Below are positions 15,850 through 23,892 of a stretch of DNA of 64,000 nucleotides, piece by piece. The stretch spans positions 124,001-188,000 of the forward strand of contig JBNJGB010000004.1 of assembly GCA_051747385.1 (NCBI GenBank), given 5' to 3'. The stretch's first letter is position 1. The number at the start of each line of letters is the position of its first letter. The position numbers and the translations under genes are program-made. Origin of the DNA: JBNJGB01 sp051747385 (GTDB taxonomy: Bacteria; Myxococcota_A; UBA9042; PHBI01; JACKFB01). Below the pieces are notes generated by a model, which was not told the origin of the DNA, did no database searches, and saw only the letters and a list, made by a program, of their open reading frames with translations.

Positions 15850-17691
15850 TCAGAGGGTCCGGCTGCGGGTCCGGATGGCCTCCAGCAGGCGCCTCTGGAA
15901 CTCGGCGGCCGGCATGGTCTCCTGCTCGCGCTGGCCGTAGCGGCGGAGGGTGACCGTCTCGGACTCCACCTCCCGCTCGCCGAGGACGAGGATGTTCGGG
16001 ATCTTGCTCGTCACCGCGTTGCGGATCTTCTTGCCCACCGTGTCCGACGAGTAGTCCAGCTCCGCGCGGACCATCTGCCCGCGCAGGTCGGAGACAAGCT
16101 CCTCGGCGTAGTCGTTGAAGCGCTCGCTCACCGTCAGCAGCCGGACCTGCACCGGGGCCAGCCAGGTGGGGAAGGCGCCGCCGTAGTGCTCGATGAGGAA
16201 CGAGATGAAGCGCTCGTGGGTGCCCAGGGGCGCCCGGTGGATGATGTAGGGGCGGTGCTCCTGGTTGTCGGCGCCCACGTAGCTCAGGTCCATGCGCTCG
16301 GGGACCGCGAAGTCGAGCTGGTTGGTGGACGCCGTCTCCTCGCGGCCGGTCACCGACCGGAACTGCACGTCGATCTTCGGGCCGTAGAACGCCGCCTCGC
16401 CCTTGACCTCCGTGAACTCCAGGCCGCTCTCGAGCATGGCCTCGCGGACCAGATCCTGGGTGCGCTCCCAGGCCTCCGGGTCGCCCACGTACTTGGTCTT
16501 CGCCTTCTCGTCCTCGGGATCCCAGGTGGAAAACCGCATGTAGTAGTCGCTCAGCCCGAGGATCTCGTAGACCTCGCGGTGCATGTCCATCACCGCCAGG
16601 AACTCCTCCTTGATCTGGTCCTCGGTGCAGTAGATGTGCGCGTCGTTCATGCACATCCCGCGCACCCGGAGCAGCCCCGACAGGGCCCCGGAGTCCTCGA
16701 AGCGGTAGACCTGCCCGTACTCCGCGAGGCGCAGCGGGAGCTCGCGATAGCTCCGCATCCGCGCCTTGAAGATGCGGTGGTGGTGCGGGCAGTTCATGGG
16801 CTTGAGGCAGTAGGCCTCCTTGACCTCCTCGACGCGCCCCTCCTCGGTCTCCCGCTCCTCCTTGAGCTCCATGATCGGGTACATGTGCTCCTCGTAGTAG
16901 GGGAGGTGGCCCGACTGGTAGTAGAGGTCCACCTTGGTCAGGTGGGGCGTGGCGACGCGCTGATAGCCCGCCTTGAACTCCAGCTCCTTCATGAGCTTCT
17001 CGAGCTCGTCGCGGAGCACGGTCCCGTTGGGCAGCCACAGGGGGAGGCCGCGCCCGACCGAGTCGTCGATGGTGTAGATGTCCAGCTCGCGCCCCAGCTT
17101 CTTGTGGTCGCGGGCGAGGGCCTCCTTGTAGGCCTTCACGTGGGTCTCGAGCTGCTCCTTCGTGGGGAAGGCCCAGGCGTAGATCCGCGTCATCATCACG
17201 TTGTCGGAGTCGCCCCGCCAGTACGCGCCGGCCACGCTCCGCAGCTTGAACGCGCCCTTCGGCAGCTTCCGCGTGGAGTCCACGTGGGGGCCGTCGCACA
17301 TGTCGAGGAACGGCCCGGAGCGATAGAAGGTGAGCTTGTCGAGTCCCTTCTTGTCGAACAGCTCCTCGGCGTACTCGCGCTTGTACGGCTCGCCCATCTC
17401 GTCGAGGCGCTCCATGGCCTCGCCCCGGGGGAGCTCCTCGCGCTCGAACTTCTCGCCCTTCTTGATGATGCGCTTCATCCGCTTCTCGAGCTCCGGGAAG
17501 TCCTCCTCGGTGAGAGGCTCGGAGAGGATGAAGTCGTAGTAGAAGCCGTCGTCGATGGGCGGGCCGAAGCCCAGCGTGGAGCCCGGGCGCATCTCCAGGA
17601 CCGCCTGGGCCAGGACGTGGGCCAGGCTGTGGCGGATCCGGTAGAGCTGGTCGTCGGGGTTCAGGGATCCCTGGTGCTCGGGCTGCTCCAT
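15850..17691 (-). CDS. thrS: threonyl-tRNA synthetase lacking the TGS domain
   Basis: A 613-aa class II synthetase charging tRNA-Thr. The editing domain starts almost at once, with HSLAHVLA (H21, H25) and the later CDGPHVDSTRK; the usual N-terminal TGS domain is absent. The catalytic core follows, with zinc-site Cys/His in KPMNCPHHH, motif-2 region YRFEDSGALSGLLRVRG, and the anticodon-binding domain at the C-terminus (VQVRLLTV on). MCMNDAHIY replaces the more common FTQDDAHIF, and PHHH the common PGHV, marking a divergent subtype. The ATG is chosen because the frame upstream overlaps the cysH region. Confidence 0.95.
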   Translation of the reverse strand: MEQPEHQGSLNPDDQLYRIRHSLAHVLAQAVLEMRPGSTLGFGPPIDDGFYYDFILSEPLTEEDFPELEKRMKRIIKKGEKFEREELPRGEAMERLDEMGEPYKREYAEELFDKKGLDKLTFYRSGPFLDMCDGPHVDSTRKLPKGAFKLRSVAGAYWRGDSDNVMMTRIYAWAFPTKEQLETHVKAYKEALARDHKKLGRELDIYTIDDSVGRGLPLWLPNGTVLRDELEKLMKELEFKAGYQRVATPHLTKVDLYYQSGHLPYYEEHMYPIMELKEERETEEGRVEEVKEAYCLKPMNCPHHHRIFKARMRSYRELPLRLAEYGQVYRFEDSGALSGLLRVRGMCMNDAHIYCTEDQIKEEFLAVMDMHREVYEILGLSDYYMRFSTWDPEDEKAKTKYVGDPEAWERTQDLVREAMLESGLEFTEVKGEAAFYGPKIDVQFRSVTGREETASTNQLDFAVPERMDLSYVGADNQEHRPYIIHRAPLGTHERFISFLIEHYGGAFPTWLAPVQVRLLTVSERFNDYAEELVSDLRGQMVRAELDYSSDTVGKKIRNAVTSKIPNILVLGEREVESETVTLRRYGQREQETMPAAEFQRRLLEAIRTRSRTL

Positions 17692-17744
17692 CTGCGCGTC
17701 CTCCGTCTGGGGCCGGTCAGCGTTACGCCAAATGCCCGGCGCCT

Positions 17745-18767
17745 TCAACCGCGGTCGTCCTCGGAGCGGGGCAGGTGCAGGCCGCACTCCCGTTTCGTGG
17801 CGTCCTCCCACCACCAGCGGCCCTCGCGCGGGTGCTGGCCGGGGTGCGTCGGCCGCGTGCACGGGGCGCACCCGATGCTCGTGTAGCCCTGCTCGTGCAG
17901 CGGGTTGTACGGCACGTCGTGCTCGCGGATGTAGGCCCACACGCGCTCCTGGCTCCACTCGGCCAGGGGGTTCACCTTCACGAGCGTCCGCTCCGGCGTC
18001 GAGAACTTCGGGTCCGCCTGGAGCACGGCCACCTCGGCCCGCGTGGGGCTCTGGTCCCGCCGCTGCCCGGTGATCCAGGCCGGACGGCCGGCAAGCGCGC
18101 GGCCCAGGGGCTCCACCTTCCGGATGCCGCAGCACTCGTGGTGGCCGTCCCTGTAGAAGCTGAACAGCCCCTTGTCCCGCACGAACGTCTGGAGCGCCTC
18201 CGGGTCCGGGTTCATCACCTCGACCTTCACGCCGTAGTGATCCCGCACGTCCTCCACGAAGCGCAGGGTCTCCTCGTGGAGCCGCCCGGTGTCGAGCACG
18301 AAGCAGTGGAAGGGCAGCCCCGTCCGCACCGCCATGTCCACCAGCACCACGTCCTCGGCGCCGCTGAAGGCGATGGTCGTGTCCGGGCCGTACTGCTCCA
18401 GGGTCCAGCGCACGGCCTCCAGGGGCTCCATGCCGGCCACGAGGCGGGCGGCCTCCGCCAGGGGATGCTCGTCCTTCGGCTCGGGCGGGGTCTCCAGGTG
18501 CGACAGCACGGAGCGGTGGAGCTTCAGCGCGCTCGTGTAGATCTTATCGCGCCCGTCCCCGTCCGTCACGATGAAAAACGGCGCCAGGCTCACGTCGTGC
18601 TCTTGGGCCAGCTTCATCCCGGGAGACTCCGGCTCGCCCTCCAGGGCCCACACGACCTCGTCGACGCGCTCCCAGACGCCTCGCCTCCGGAGCATCTCCT
18701 CCGTCTGCGCGCACTTGCGACAGGTGGAGCCGTCGGCGAGCCGCTTCTTCACCATGATGACGCGCAT
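17745..18767 (-). CDS. cysH: APS reductase with N-terminal redoxin domain
   Basis: A 340-aa two-domain protein. Residues 1-100 form a thioredoxin/glutaredoxin-like unit with C16-R-K-C19 and a likely cis-Pro (LAPFF). Residues 105-340 are a CysH reductase: SGAEDV P-loop (135-140), cysteines C212, C213, C300 and C303 for a [4Fe-4S] cluster, and catalytic C328 in KRECGLH. The four cluster cysteines indicate adenylyl sulfate (APS) rather than PAPS reductase. It makes sulfite for cysteine synthesis, and the fused redoxin could recycle C328 directly. It lies 103 bp downstream of the SLC13 permease on the same strand. Confidence 0.93.
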   Translation of the reverse strand: MRVIMVKKRLADGSTCRKCAQTEEMLRRRGVWERVDEVVWALEGEPESPGMKLAQEHDVSLAPFFIVTDGDGRDKIYTSALKLHRSVLSHLETPPEPKDEHPLAEAARLVAGMEPLEAVRWTLEQYGPDTTIAFSGAEDVVLVDMAVRTGLPFHCFVLDTGRLHEETLRFVEDVRDHYGVKVEVMNPDPEALQTFVRDKGLFSFYRDGHHECCGIRKVEPLGRALAGRPAWITGQRRDQSPTRAEVAVLQADPKFSTPERTLVKVNPLAEWSQERVWAYIREHDVPYNPLHEQGYTSIGCAPCTRPTHPGQHPREGRWWWEDATKRECGLHLPRSEDDRG

Positions 18768-18870
18768 GGAGCCTCCCCTGCAGGGCGTCGGTCCTATCAC
18801 CGCCGGCAGGACGGTGCCAACGATCAGTGCACGACGACCCGGATCTGTTCCCTGCGGCCTGATACGGGGC

Positions 18871-20649
18871 TCAGCCGGACGGCCACAGCAGGGGGATGAC
18901 GAGGGCCGCCACGACCGCCAGCGTGAGGTTCAGCGGGACCCCGACGCGCAGGAAGTCCGTGTATCGATAGCCGCCCGGGCCGTAGATCATCGTGTTCGTC
19001 TGGTAGCCCGTGGGCGTCATGAAGGAGGCCGAGCAGCCGAACATGACGGCCACGACCAGGGCGTACGGGTTCGTCTCCAAGGGGGCTGCGGACTCGAGCG
19101 CCACCGGGGTGAGCACGACCGCGGCGGCGGCGTTGGTCATGACCTCGGTCAGAAACGACGCCAGCAGGTAGAAGACGAGGACGGCCACGACCACCCCCCG
19201 GCCCCCGATGAGGTCGGCCACGCCGTCGGCGAGCAGGCGCGCCCCGCCGGACTCGTCCATGGCCAGCCCCAGGGGGATCAGGCCGGCCAGGAGCGCCAGC
19301 ACCCGCCAGTCCATCTCGCGATACAGCTCGTCGAGCTTCACGCAGCCCGTGAAGACCATGGCCACGGCGCCGACGACGGCCGCGGCGAGGATCGACACCA
19401 GGCCGGCGCCCGCGGCGCCGATGACGGCCACCAGGATGGCCACGGCCACGGAGGCGCCCATGCGGGTCCGGATGGGCGGGTACGCGCCGAGGGGGACGAG
19501 GCCCGGGACGTCGGCGAGGCGGCCCAGGGTCTCCTCGCGACCGTGGACCAGCAGGAGGTCTCCCGCCTCGAGCCGGGCGTCGCCGATGCGCGTGGGGAGG
19601 CGCCGGCCGTGGCGCTGCAGGCCCAGGACCGTGACGCCGAAGCGGTGGCTGAGGTGGATCTGGCGCAGCGTCCGGTGGGCCAGGAACGAGCCGGGCGCCA
19701 CGAGCACCTCCGCCAGGCGCCCCTCTTCGTGGCCGAGCCGGGGCGTCTTCTCGGTGGCGTCGGCGAGGCTCGCCAGCCGGGCCCGCTTGGCGAGCTCCAG
19801 GATCTGGTCCGAGCCGCCCCGGACCAGGATCACGTCCCCGGGTCGGAGCCGGGCGCTCCCTGCGCGGATGGTGCGCCCGCGGCCCTGCCGGTGGATCCCG
19901 TGGACCTCCACGCCGTATGCGTCGGCCCAGTCCAGATCGTCGATGGCCCGGCCGACCCCGCGGGAGTCCTTCGTGACGATGAGCTCCGTGTCGAAGGCGC
20001 GGACGTCGTACTTCTCGGCCAGGTCCTCGGTGACCGGGCGGCGGGGCAGGAGCCATCGGCCGATCGTGAAGACGTACACGAAGCCCACGGCCAGGTAGAT
20101 CAGGCCCAGGGGCGTGATCGTGAACATGGACAGCTCGTCCAGGCCGCGGTTCCGTGCCATGCCGTGGACGATGAGGTTCGTGGACGTCCCGATGAGGGTC
20201 ACCGTCCCGCCGAGGATGCCCGCGTAGGACAGGGGGACGAGGACGCGCGAGGGCGCGGTCCCCGAGTTCGCGGCCATGGTGAGGAAGACGGGCAGCATGA
20301 CGGCGACGACCGCCGTGTTGTTGATGAACGGGGAGACCGCCGCGACCAGCAGGCACATGACGAACAGGCGCGTCCGCGGGCCGCCCAGCGGGGCGGTGCG
20401 GACCCAGCGGCCCAGCACGGCGACCGCCCCCGTCTTGTGGAGGCCCAGGCCCAGGACGAGGACGGCGGCGACGGTGACGGTGGCCCGGTGCGCCAGCCCC
20501 GACACGGCCTGCTCGGGCGTGAGGACCCCGCCCATCAGAAGGAGGGCCGGGACCGCCATGGCGACCTGATCGACGGGCACCTTCTCGGTGACGAACAGGA
20601 GCAGGGCCCCCAGCGCCACCGCGAACACCCAGACGATCTCGAAGTCCAT
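18871..20649 (-). CDS. SLC13/DASS permease with two RCK-C domains (probable sulfate transporter)
   Basis: A 592-aa membrane protein. Two halves of hydrophobic helices carry the SLC13-type signatures SPFINNTAVVAVMLP and TGTSTN-like IGTSTNLIV in the first half, and TNAAAAVVLTP and TPTGYQTN in the second. Between them, at about 210-380, are two RCK-C/TrkA-C regulatory domains (RLRPGDVILVRG and RLEAGDLLLVHG). This layout matches SAC1-like sulfate transporters. Location directly before the APS reductase supports sulfate uptake, although dicarboxylate transport is not excluded. Start at the ATG giving MDFEIVW. Confidence 0.88.
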   Translation of the reverse strand: MDFEIVWVFAVALGALLLFVTEKVPVDQVAMAVPALLLMGGVLTPEQAVSGLAHRATVTVAAVLVLGLGLHKTGAVAVLGRWVRTAPLGGPRTRLFVMCLLVAAVSPFINNTAVVAVMLPVFLTMAANSGTAPSRVLVPLSYAGILGGTVTLIGTSTNLIVHGMARNRGLDELSMFTITPLGLIYLAVGFVYVFTIGRWLLPRRPVTEDLAEKYDVRAFDTELIVTKDSRGVGRAIDDLDWADAYGVEVHGIHRQGRGRTIRAGSARLRPGDVILVRGGSDQILELAKRARLASLADATEKTPRLGHEEGRLAEVLVAPGSFLAHRTLRQIHLSHRFGVTVLGLQRHGRRLPTRIGDARLEAGDLLLVHGREETLGRLADVPGLVPLGAYPPIRTRMGASVAVAILVAVIGAAGAGLVSILAAAVVGAVAMVFTGCVKLDELYREMDWRVLALLAGLIPLGLAMDESGGARLLADGVADLIGGRGVVVAVLVFYLLASFLTEVMTNAAAAVVLTPVALESAAPLETNPYALVVAVMFGCSASFMTPTGYQTNTMIYGPGGYRYTDFLRVGVPLNLTLAVVAALVIPLLWPSG

Positions 20650-20870
20650 TCCCGTCCCCGGCCCGTCCAGCAGCCAGCATAGCGCGTCAGGGGGGCTACG
20701 CCACCGAACGGCCGTGCTCCCGTCGGCGCGATCTCCGGCGCCTCGGCCCGTCCGCGCCGGCGAGACCCACCGCCGGCCAGGAAGCGCGCGCGACCGCCGC
20801 GGTCCAGCGGATTTCCTCAACGGCCTCACCGACGGATAGCAGGCTGCCCCGGACCGCGTCCCCAACGTCT

Positions 20871-20939
20871 CCGCGCCTCGCGGGAGGCGACGGCGCCCGC
20901 GGCCCCCAGGGCCCACGGCACGGCGCCCCACCCTGGGGC
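20871..20939 (+). repeat. 69-bp direct repeat, left copy
   Basis: Shares two long identical blocks with 21251-21321 (starting CTCGCGGGAGGCGACGGCGC and AGGGCCCACGGCACGGCGCC). It contains CCCCAGGG...CCCTGGGG, an 8-bp perfect inverted repeat. Together the two copies bracket about 310 bp holding a 46-codon ORF and the probable mrp promoter. Confidence 0.75.
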
Positions 20940-20968
20940 TCTACGACCCACTCCGATAGGAGGATGAG

Positions 20969-21109
20969 ATGAAGAAGACGAGGATGGACCCGACCATGGC
21001 CGCAGCCATCGGGTTTCTCACCGGCGTATGGCCCAATCTACGGCCGGAACCCGCTGTGGTGCTGTCCTTTGTCGTCCTCCTGCCGCTCCTTTGCTCCTGG
21101 ATCAACTGA
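20969..21109 (+). CDS. 46-aa small membrane protein
   Basis: A 46-codon ORF with an excellent ribosome site (AGGAGG, 4 bases before ATG), beginning MKKTRMDPTM. It has a short amphipathic N-terminus, a WPNLRPEP turn and a single C-terminal membrane helix (VVLSFVVLLPLLC) ending in WIN. The 20650-21339 gap has otherwise no gene. It lies between two copies of a direct repeat and upstream of the Mrp promoter and operon, in DNA visibly less GC-rich than its surroundings. It could be a small antiporter-associated subunit or a mobile passenger; no homologue is known to me. Confidence 0.5.
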   Translation: MKKTRMDPTMAAAIGFLTGVWPNLRPEPAVVLSFVVLLPLLCSWIN

Positions 21110-21191
21110 GAAACAACCCGGAGCGCGACCCCTGTGCTCGCAGGATGCCGCTGGGCCCATGGTCCGATGGGATAACGGGGTGAGGTTGGGC

Positions 21192-21220
21192 TTGTCAAAA
21201 TCGGCGCTGACCCCTATACG
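21192..21220 (+). promoter_or_regulatory. probable sigma70-type promoter of the mrp operon
   Basis: TTGTCA (21192-21197), 17 bp, TATACG (21215-21220). This is the best housekeeping-type promoter in the window and points toward mrpE, 120 bp downstream. It lies in a locally AT-richer patch. Assignment rests on consensus match and position only. Confidence 0.6.
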
Positions 21221-21250
21221 AGCATCGCTCGGGATCGCGGCCCCGAGTGG

Positions 21251-21321
21251 CCGCGGCTCGCGGGAGGCGACGGCGCCCGCAGAGCTCCCAGGGCCCACGG
21301 CACGGCGCCCCAGGCTGGGGC
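21251..21321 (+). repeat. 71-bp direct repeat, right copy
   Basis: Second copy of the repeat at 20871, 380 bp downstream in the same orientation, differing mainly in a short central indel and in the last hairpin arm. It ends just before the mrpE ATG and therefore lies in the predicted 5' leader of the antiporter transcript. Confidence 0.75.
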
Positions 21322-21339
21322 GCGCAGCAAGCGGGCGGA

Positions 21340-21957
21340 ATGGACGAGACGCAGACGGCAGGGGAGAGGCGCAGGGTTCCGGGGGAGGACCGCGACCGCC
21401 CGCCGAGCGCGCTCCCCGGGGTGCTCGGCGCCGCCGTGTTCCTCATGCTGATCTGGCTCGGCTTCTCCGAGAAGCTGGACGCGTTCCACCTGGCCTGCGG
21501 GGCGGCCTCGGCGCTGTTCGTGTCGTGGCTGACGCACGGGCTGATGGTCACCGGGGTGACGCGGACCCGGAGCGGGCGGCCGGCGTTGGCGTACATCTGG
21601 AGCTTCCGCTGGCACCGGCTGATCGTCTTCATCCCCTGGCTGCTGTGGAAGATCGCCGTGGCCAACATCCAGGTGTCCTGGATGGTGCTCCACCCGCGGC
21701 TGCCCATCGAGCCGTCGGTCATCGTGCTGGACACCGGGCTCCGGACCGACATCGCCCGGCTGGCCCTGTCGGCCACCATCACGCTGACGCCCGGGACCTG
21801 CGTGCTCGACGTCCAGGGGGATCGCTTCGTGGTCCACGCCCTGCACCCGGCGTCCAAGGGCGACCTCGTGTCCGGCCGGATGGTCGAGCGCGTCCGGGAG
21901 ACGTTCGAGCTGCCGTCCTTCGAGCCCCTCGAGGCGGGGGAGGCCGGCCGTGTCTGA
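21340..21957 (+). CDS. mrpE: Mrp antiporter subunit E
   Basis: A 205-aa membrane protein matching MrpE/MnhE. Two helices near the N-terminus are followed by WKIAVANIQVSWMVLHPRLP and LSATITLTPGTCVLDV, both typical of the family. The C-terminal region is cytoplasmic. MrpE helps assemble the multi-subunit Mrp Na+/H+ antiporter. The N-terminal 30 residues are a charged extension; the ATG at 21340 is taken because the frame upstream lies in the 71-bp repeat. It is first in a tightly overlapping operon and overlaps mrpF by 8 bases. Confidence 0.93.
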   Translation: MDETQTAGERRRVPGEDRDRPPSALPGVLGAAVFLMLIWLGFSEKLDAFHLACGAASALFVSWLTHGLMVTGVTRTRSGRPALAYIWSFRWHRLIVFIPWLLWKIAVANIQVSWMVLHPRLPIEPSVIVLDTGLRTDIARLALSATITLTPGTCVLDVQGDRFVVHALHPASKGDLVSGRMVERVRETFELPSFEPLEAGEAGRV

Positions 21958-22231
21958 GCTCGAGCACGTCTTCCTCGGCGCGGCCATGGCCCTGGCCGTC
22001 ATCGCCCTGATCTACCTCTACCGGGTGCTCCGGGGCCCCAGTACGTTCGACCGTCTGCTCGGCCTGGCCGGAATCGGGACCAAGGCGATCCTGATCCTGG
22101 TGCTCATCGGCGCGATCTACGGGCAGCTCGACATGGTGGTCGACATCGCCCTCGGCTACGCCTTGATCAACTTCGTCGCCTCCCTGGCGGCCGCGCGATA
22201 CGCCAAGCTCTACGGGGGGACGGAGACGTGA
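21950..22231 (+). CDS. mrpF: Mrp antiporter subunit F
   Basis: A 93-aa protein of three membrane helices, as expected for MrpF/MnhF. The segments YRVLRGPSTFDRLLGL and VDIALGYALINFVASLAAARY are family hallmarks. It starts at GTG inside the end of mrpE and its stop overlaps the GTG of mrpG, so expression is coupled. It is a structural subunit of the antiporter and has no catalytic motif of its own. Confidence 0.93.
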   Translation: MSELEHVFLGAAMALAVIALIYLYRVLRGPSTFDRLLGLAGIGTKAILILVLIGAIYGQLDMVVDIALGYALINFVASLAAARYAKLYGGTET

Positions 22232-22536
22232 ACGCGATCGTGCTCGTCATCCTGGTGGCCGGCGTGCTCCTCAACGCCGTGGCGACCCTCGGGATGCTCC
22301 GCCTGCCGGACTTCTACACACGCATCCACATGGTCGGCAAGGCGGACACCATGGGGATCACCCTCGTCCTGCTCGCCGTGGCCGTCTCCGAGGGCTTCAC
22401 GCGCACCAGCCTGAAGCTGGCGTTCATCATCGTCTTCTACTTCATCGCCAACCCTGCGGCTGCTCACGCCCTGGGGCACGCGGCGCTCCGGCGCGGGCTG
22501 GTCCCGTGGACGCGCGAAGGGAGGTCGGGGTCGTGA
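22228..22536 (+). CDS. mrpG: Mrp antiporter subunit G
   Basis: A 102-aa MrpG/MnhG subunit with three membrane helices. The conserved block GMLRLPDFYTRIHMVGKADTMG is intact. It starts at GTG overlapping mrpF, and its TGA overlaps the GTG of the next gene (GTGA). MrpG is required for assembly and activity of the antiporter. Confidence 0.93.
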   Translation: MNAIVLVILVAGVLLNAVATLGMLRLPDFYTRIHMVGKADTMGITLVLLAVAVSEGFTRTSLKLAFIIVFYFIANPAAAHALGHAALRRGLVPWTREGRSGS

Positions 22537-23078
22537 CGTACCAGCTCGACGTCCTGTTCCTCATCCTCCTGCTCCTCCTCGCGTCCATGGCGGTCCGCGG
22601 CCGGCGGCTGCTCCAGGCGATCGTGATCCTGGGCGCCTACGGGTTCGTGATCGCCCTGGAGTGGGCGCTGATGGGCGCCGTCGACGTGGCCTTCACCGAG
22701 GCGGTCATCGGCGCCGGCGTGTGGACGGTGTTCATGCTCGCCGCCCTCCGGCAGGTCGGCGAGGAGCCGCCGGACAAGGTCGATCGGAAGCGCATGCGTC
22801 CGGCTGCGGCCCTGGCCCTCCTCGCGCTGGGCACCCTCCTCGTCATCTCCGCCTTCAGCATCCCGGCCTTCGGGGACGCGTCATCGCCGGCGTCGGTGCG
22901 CATCTCGCCGTACTACATCGAGCAGGCCGTGCCGGACACGGCGACCCCCAACATGGTCACCGCGGTGCTGGGCGACTACCGGAGCATCGACACGATGATG
23001 GAGGTCACGGTCGTCTTCGCCGCCTCCATGGCCATCGTGCTGCTCCTCGGCCTGCGACAGAGGAGGCCGGAGGCATGA
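22533..23078 (+). CDS. MbhD/MbhE-like subunit (MrpA C-terminal part)
   Basis: A 181-aa membrane protein corresponding to the C-terminal part of MrpA that is separately encoded in some lineages (MbhD plus MbhE, DUF4040). The first half (RGRRLLQAIVILGAYGFVIA ... DVAFTEAVIGAGV) is MbhD-like; the second (a helix after RPAAALALLALGTLL, then AVLGDYRSIDTMMEVTV) is MbhE-like. The start is the GTG in the GTGA overlap with mrpG; the stop overlaps the next ATG. So the long MrpA protein is split here, with the antiporter half encoded downstream. Confidence 0.85.
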   Translation: MTYQLDVLFLILLLLLASMAVRGRRLLQAIVILGAYGFVIALEWALMGAVDVAFTEAVIGAGVWTVFMLAALRQVGEEPPDKVDRKRMRPAAALALLALGTLLVISAFSIPAFGDASSPASVRISPYYIEQAVPDTATPNMVTAVLGDYRSIDTMMEVTVVFAASMAIVLLLGLRQRRPEA

Positions 23079-23512
23079 GGACACCGCATCAGACGGTCGT
23101 GATCCGGACCACCGTCCGGCTGCTCGTCCCGCTCGTGCAGCTCTACGCGCTCTACGTCGTCTTCCACGGGCACTACAGCCCGGGGGGCGGGTTCCAGGGG
23201 GGGGTCATCATCGCAGCCTCCTACATCCTCGTCGCGCTGGGGCTGGGAGAGGACGAGTTCCGACGCCGCATCCGGGAGCGGTCACTGGCCACCTGGAGCG
23301 GCGTGGGAGTCGCCGTCTTCGCCGGCGTCGGGGCGCTGTCGTGGCTGTACGACGCGAGCTTCCTCGACTACGGCGCCCTGAGCTTCCTGGCGGAGGATCC
23401 GCCGGACCGGCGCGCGATGGGGATCCTGCTCGTGGAGATCGGCGTCGCCATCACCGTCGCGTCGGGCCTGCTGCTCATCTTCGCCCGCCTCTTCGACCGA
23501 CCGGAGTCCTGA
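23075..23512 (+). CDS. mrpB: Mrp antiporter subunit B
   Basis: A 145-aa MnhB/MrpB-domain protein with four predicted helices. The motif FHGHYSPGGGFQGGVIIAAS (30-49) is diagnostic. ATG overlaps the upstream stop as ATGA, with AGGAGG nearby. It is part of the membrane antiporter complex; in many bacteria the MnhB domain is either separate, as here, or fused to MrpA. Confidence 0.93.
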   Translation: MRTPHQTVVIRTTVRLLVPLVQLYALYVVFHGHYSPGGGFQGGVIIAASYILVALGLGEDEFRRRIRERSLATWSGVGVAVFAGVGALSWLYDASFLDYGALSFLAEDPPDRRAMGILLVEIGVAITVASGLLLIFARLFDRPES

Positions 23513-23513
23513 C

Positions 23514-23888
23514 ATGTCCCCCGTCCTGGACGAGCTCATGGCTCGCCTCAACTACATCGGCTATGTGGGGCTGACGCTCATCGGCTTCTACGCCATGATC
23601 ACGCGCGCCCACCTGATGCGGCAGGTCGTCGGCCTGGTCATCTTCCAGACCGGGATCATCGTGTTCTTCATCTCCACCGCCGCCAAGTGGGGAGGCGCCC
23701 TCCCCATCGCCGTCGGTGAGGGCACGCCCGCACCGGTCGAGCACATGAACCCCCTGCCGCACGCCCTGATGCTCACCGCCATCGTGGTCTCGGTCGCCGT
23801 GCAGGGAGTGGCCCTGGCGCTCCTCATCCGCCTCAAGCGCACGTACGGAACGCTGGACGAGGACGAGCTCGTGCAGCAGATGGACTAG
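23514..23888 (+). CDS. mrpC: Mrp antiporter subunit C (NuoK-like)
   Basis: A 124-aa subunit with three membrane helices, homologous to NuoK of complex I. LNYIGYVGLTLIGFYAMITR and the C-terminal HALMLTAIVVSVAVQGVALA, with its conserved NuoK-like pattern, are visible. It starts one base after the mrpB stop. In Mrp and complex I this subunit forms part of the hydrophilic axis in the membrane that carries protons or ions. Confidence 0.93.
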   Translation: MSPVLDELMARLNYIGYVGLTLIGFYAMITRAHLMRQVVGLVIFQTGIIVFFISTAAKWGGALPIAVGEGTPAPVEHMNPLPHALMLTAIVVSVAVQGVALALLIRLKRTYGTLDEDELVQQMD

Positions 23889-23892
23889 CCCG

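Noticed and set aside
14968..17886. 972-codon plus-strand frame across the lipoprotein and thrS
   Set aside because: It is a shadow: Arg/Gly/His-rich in the first part and antisense to a complete threonyl-tRNA synthetase in the rest.
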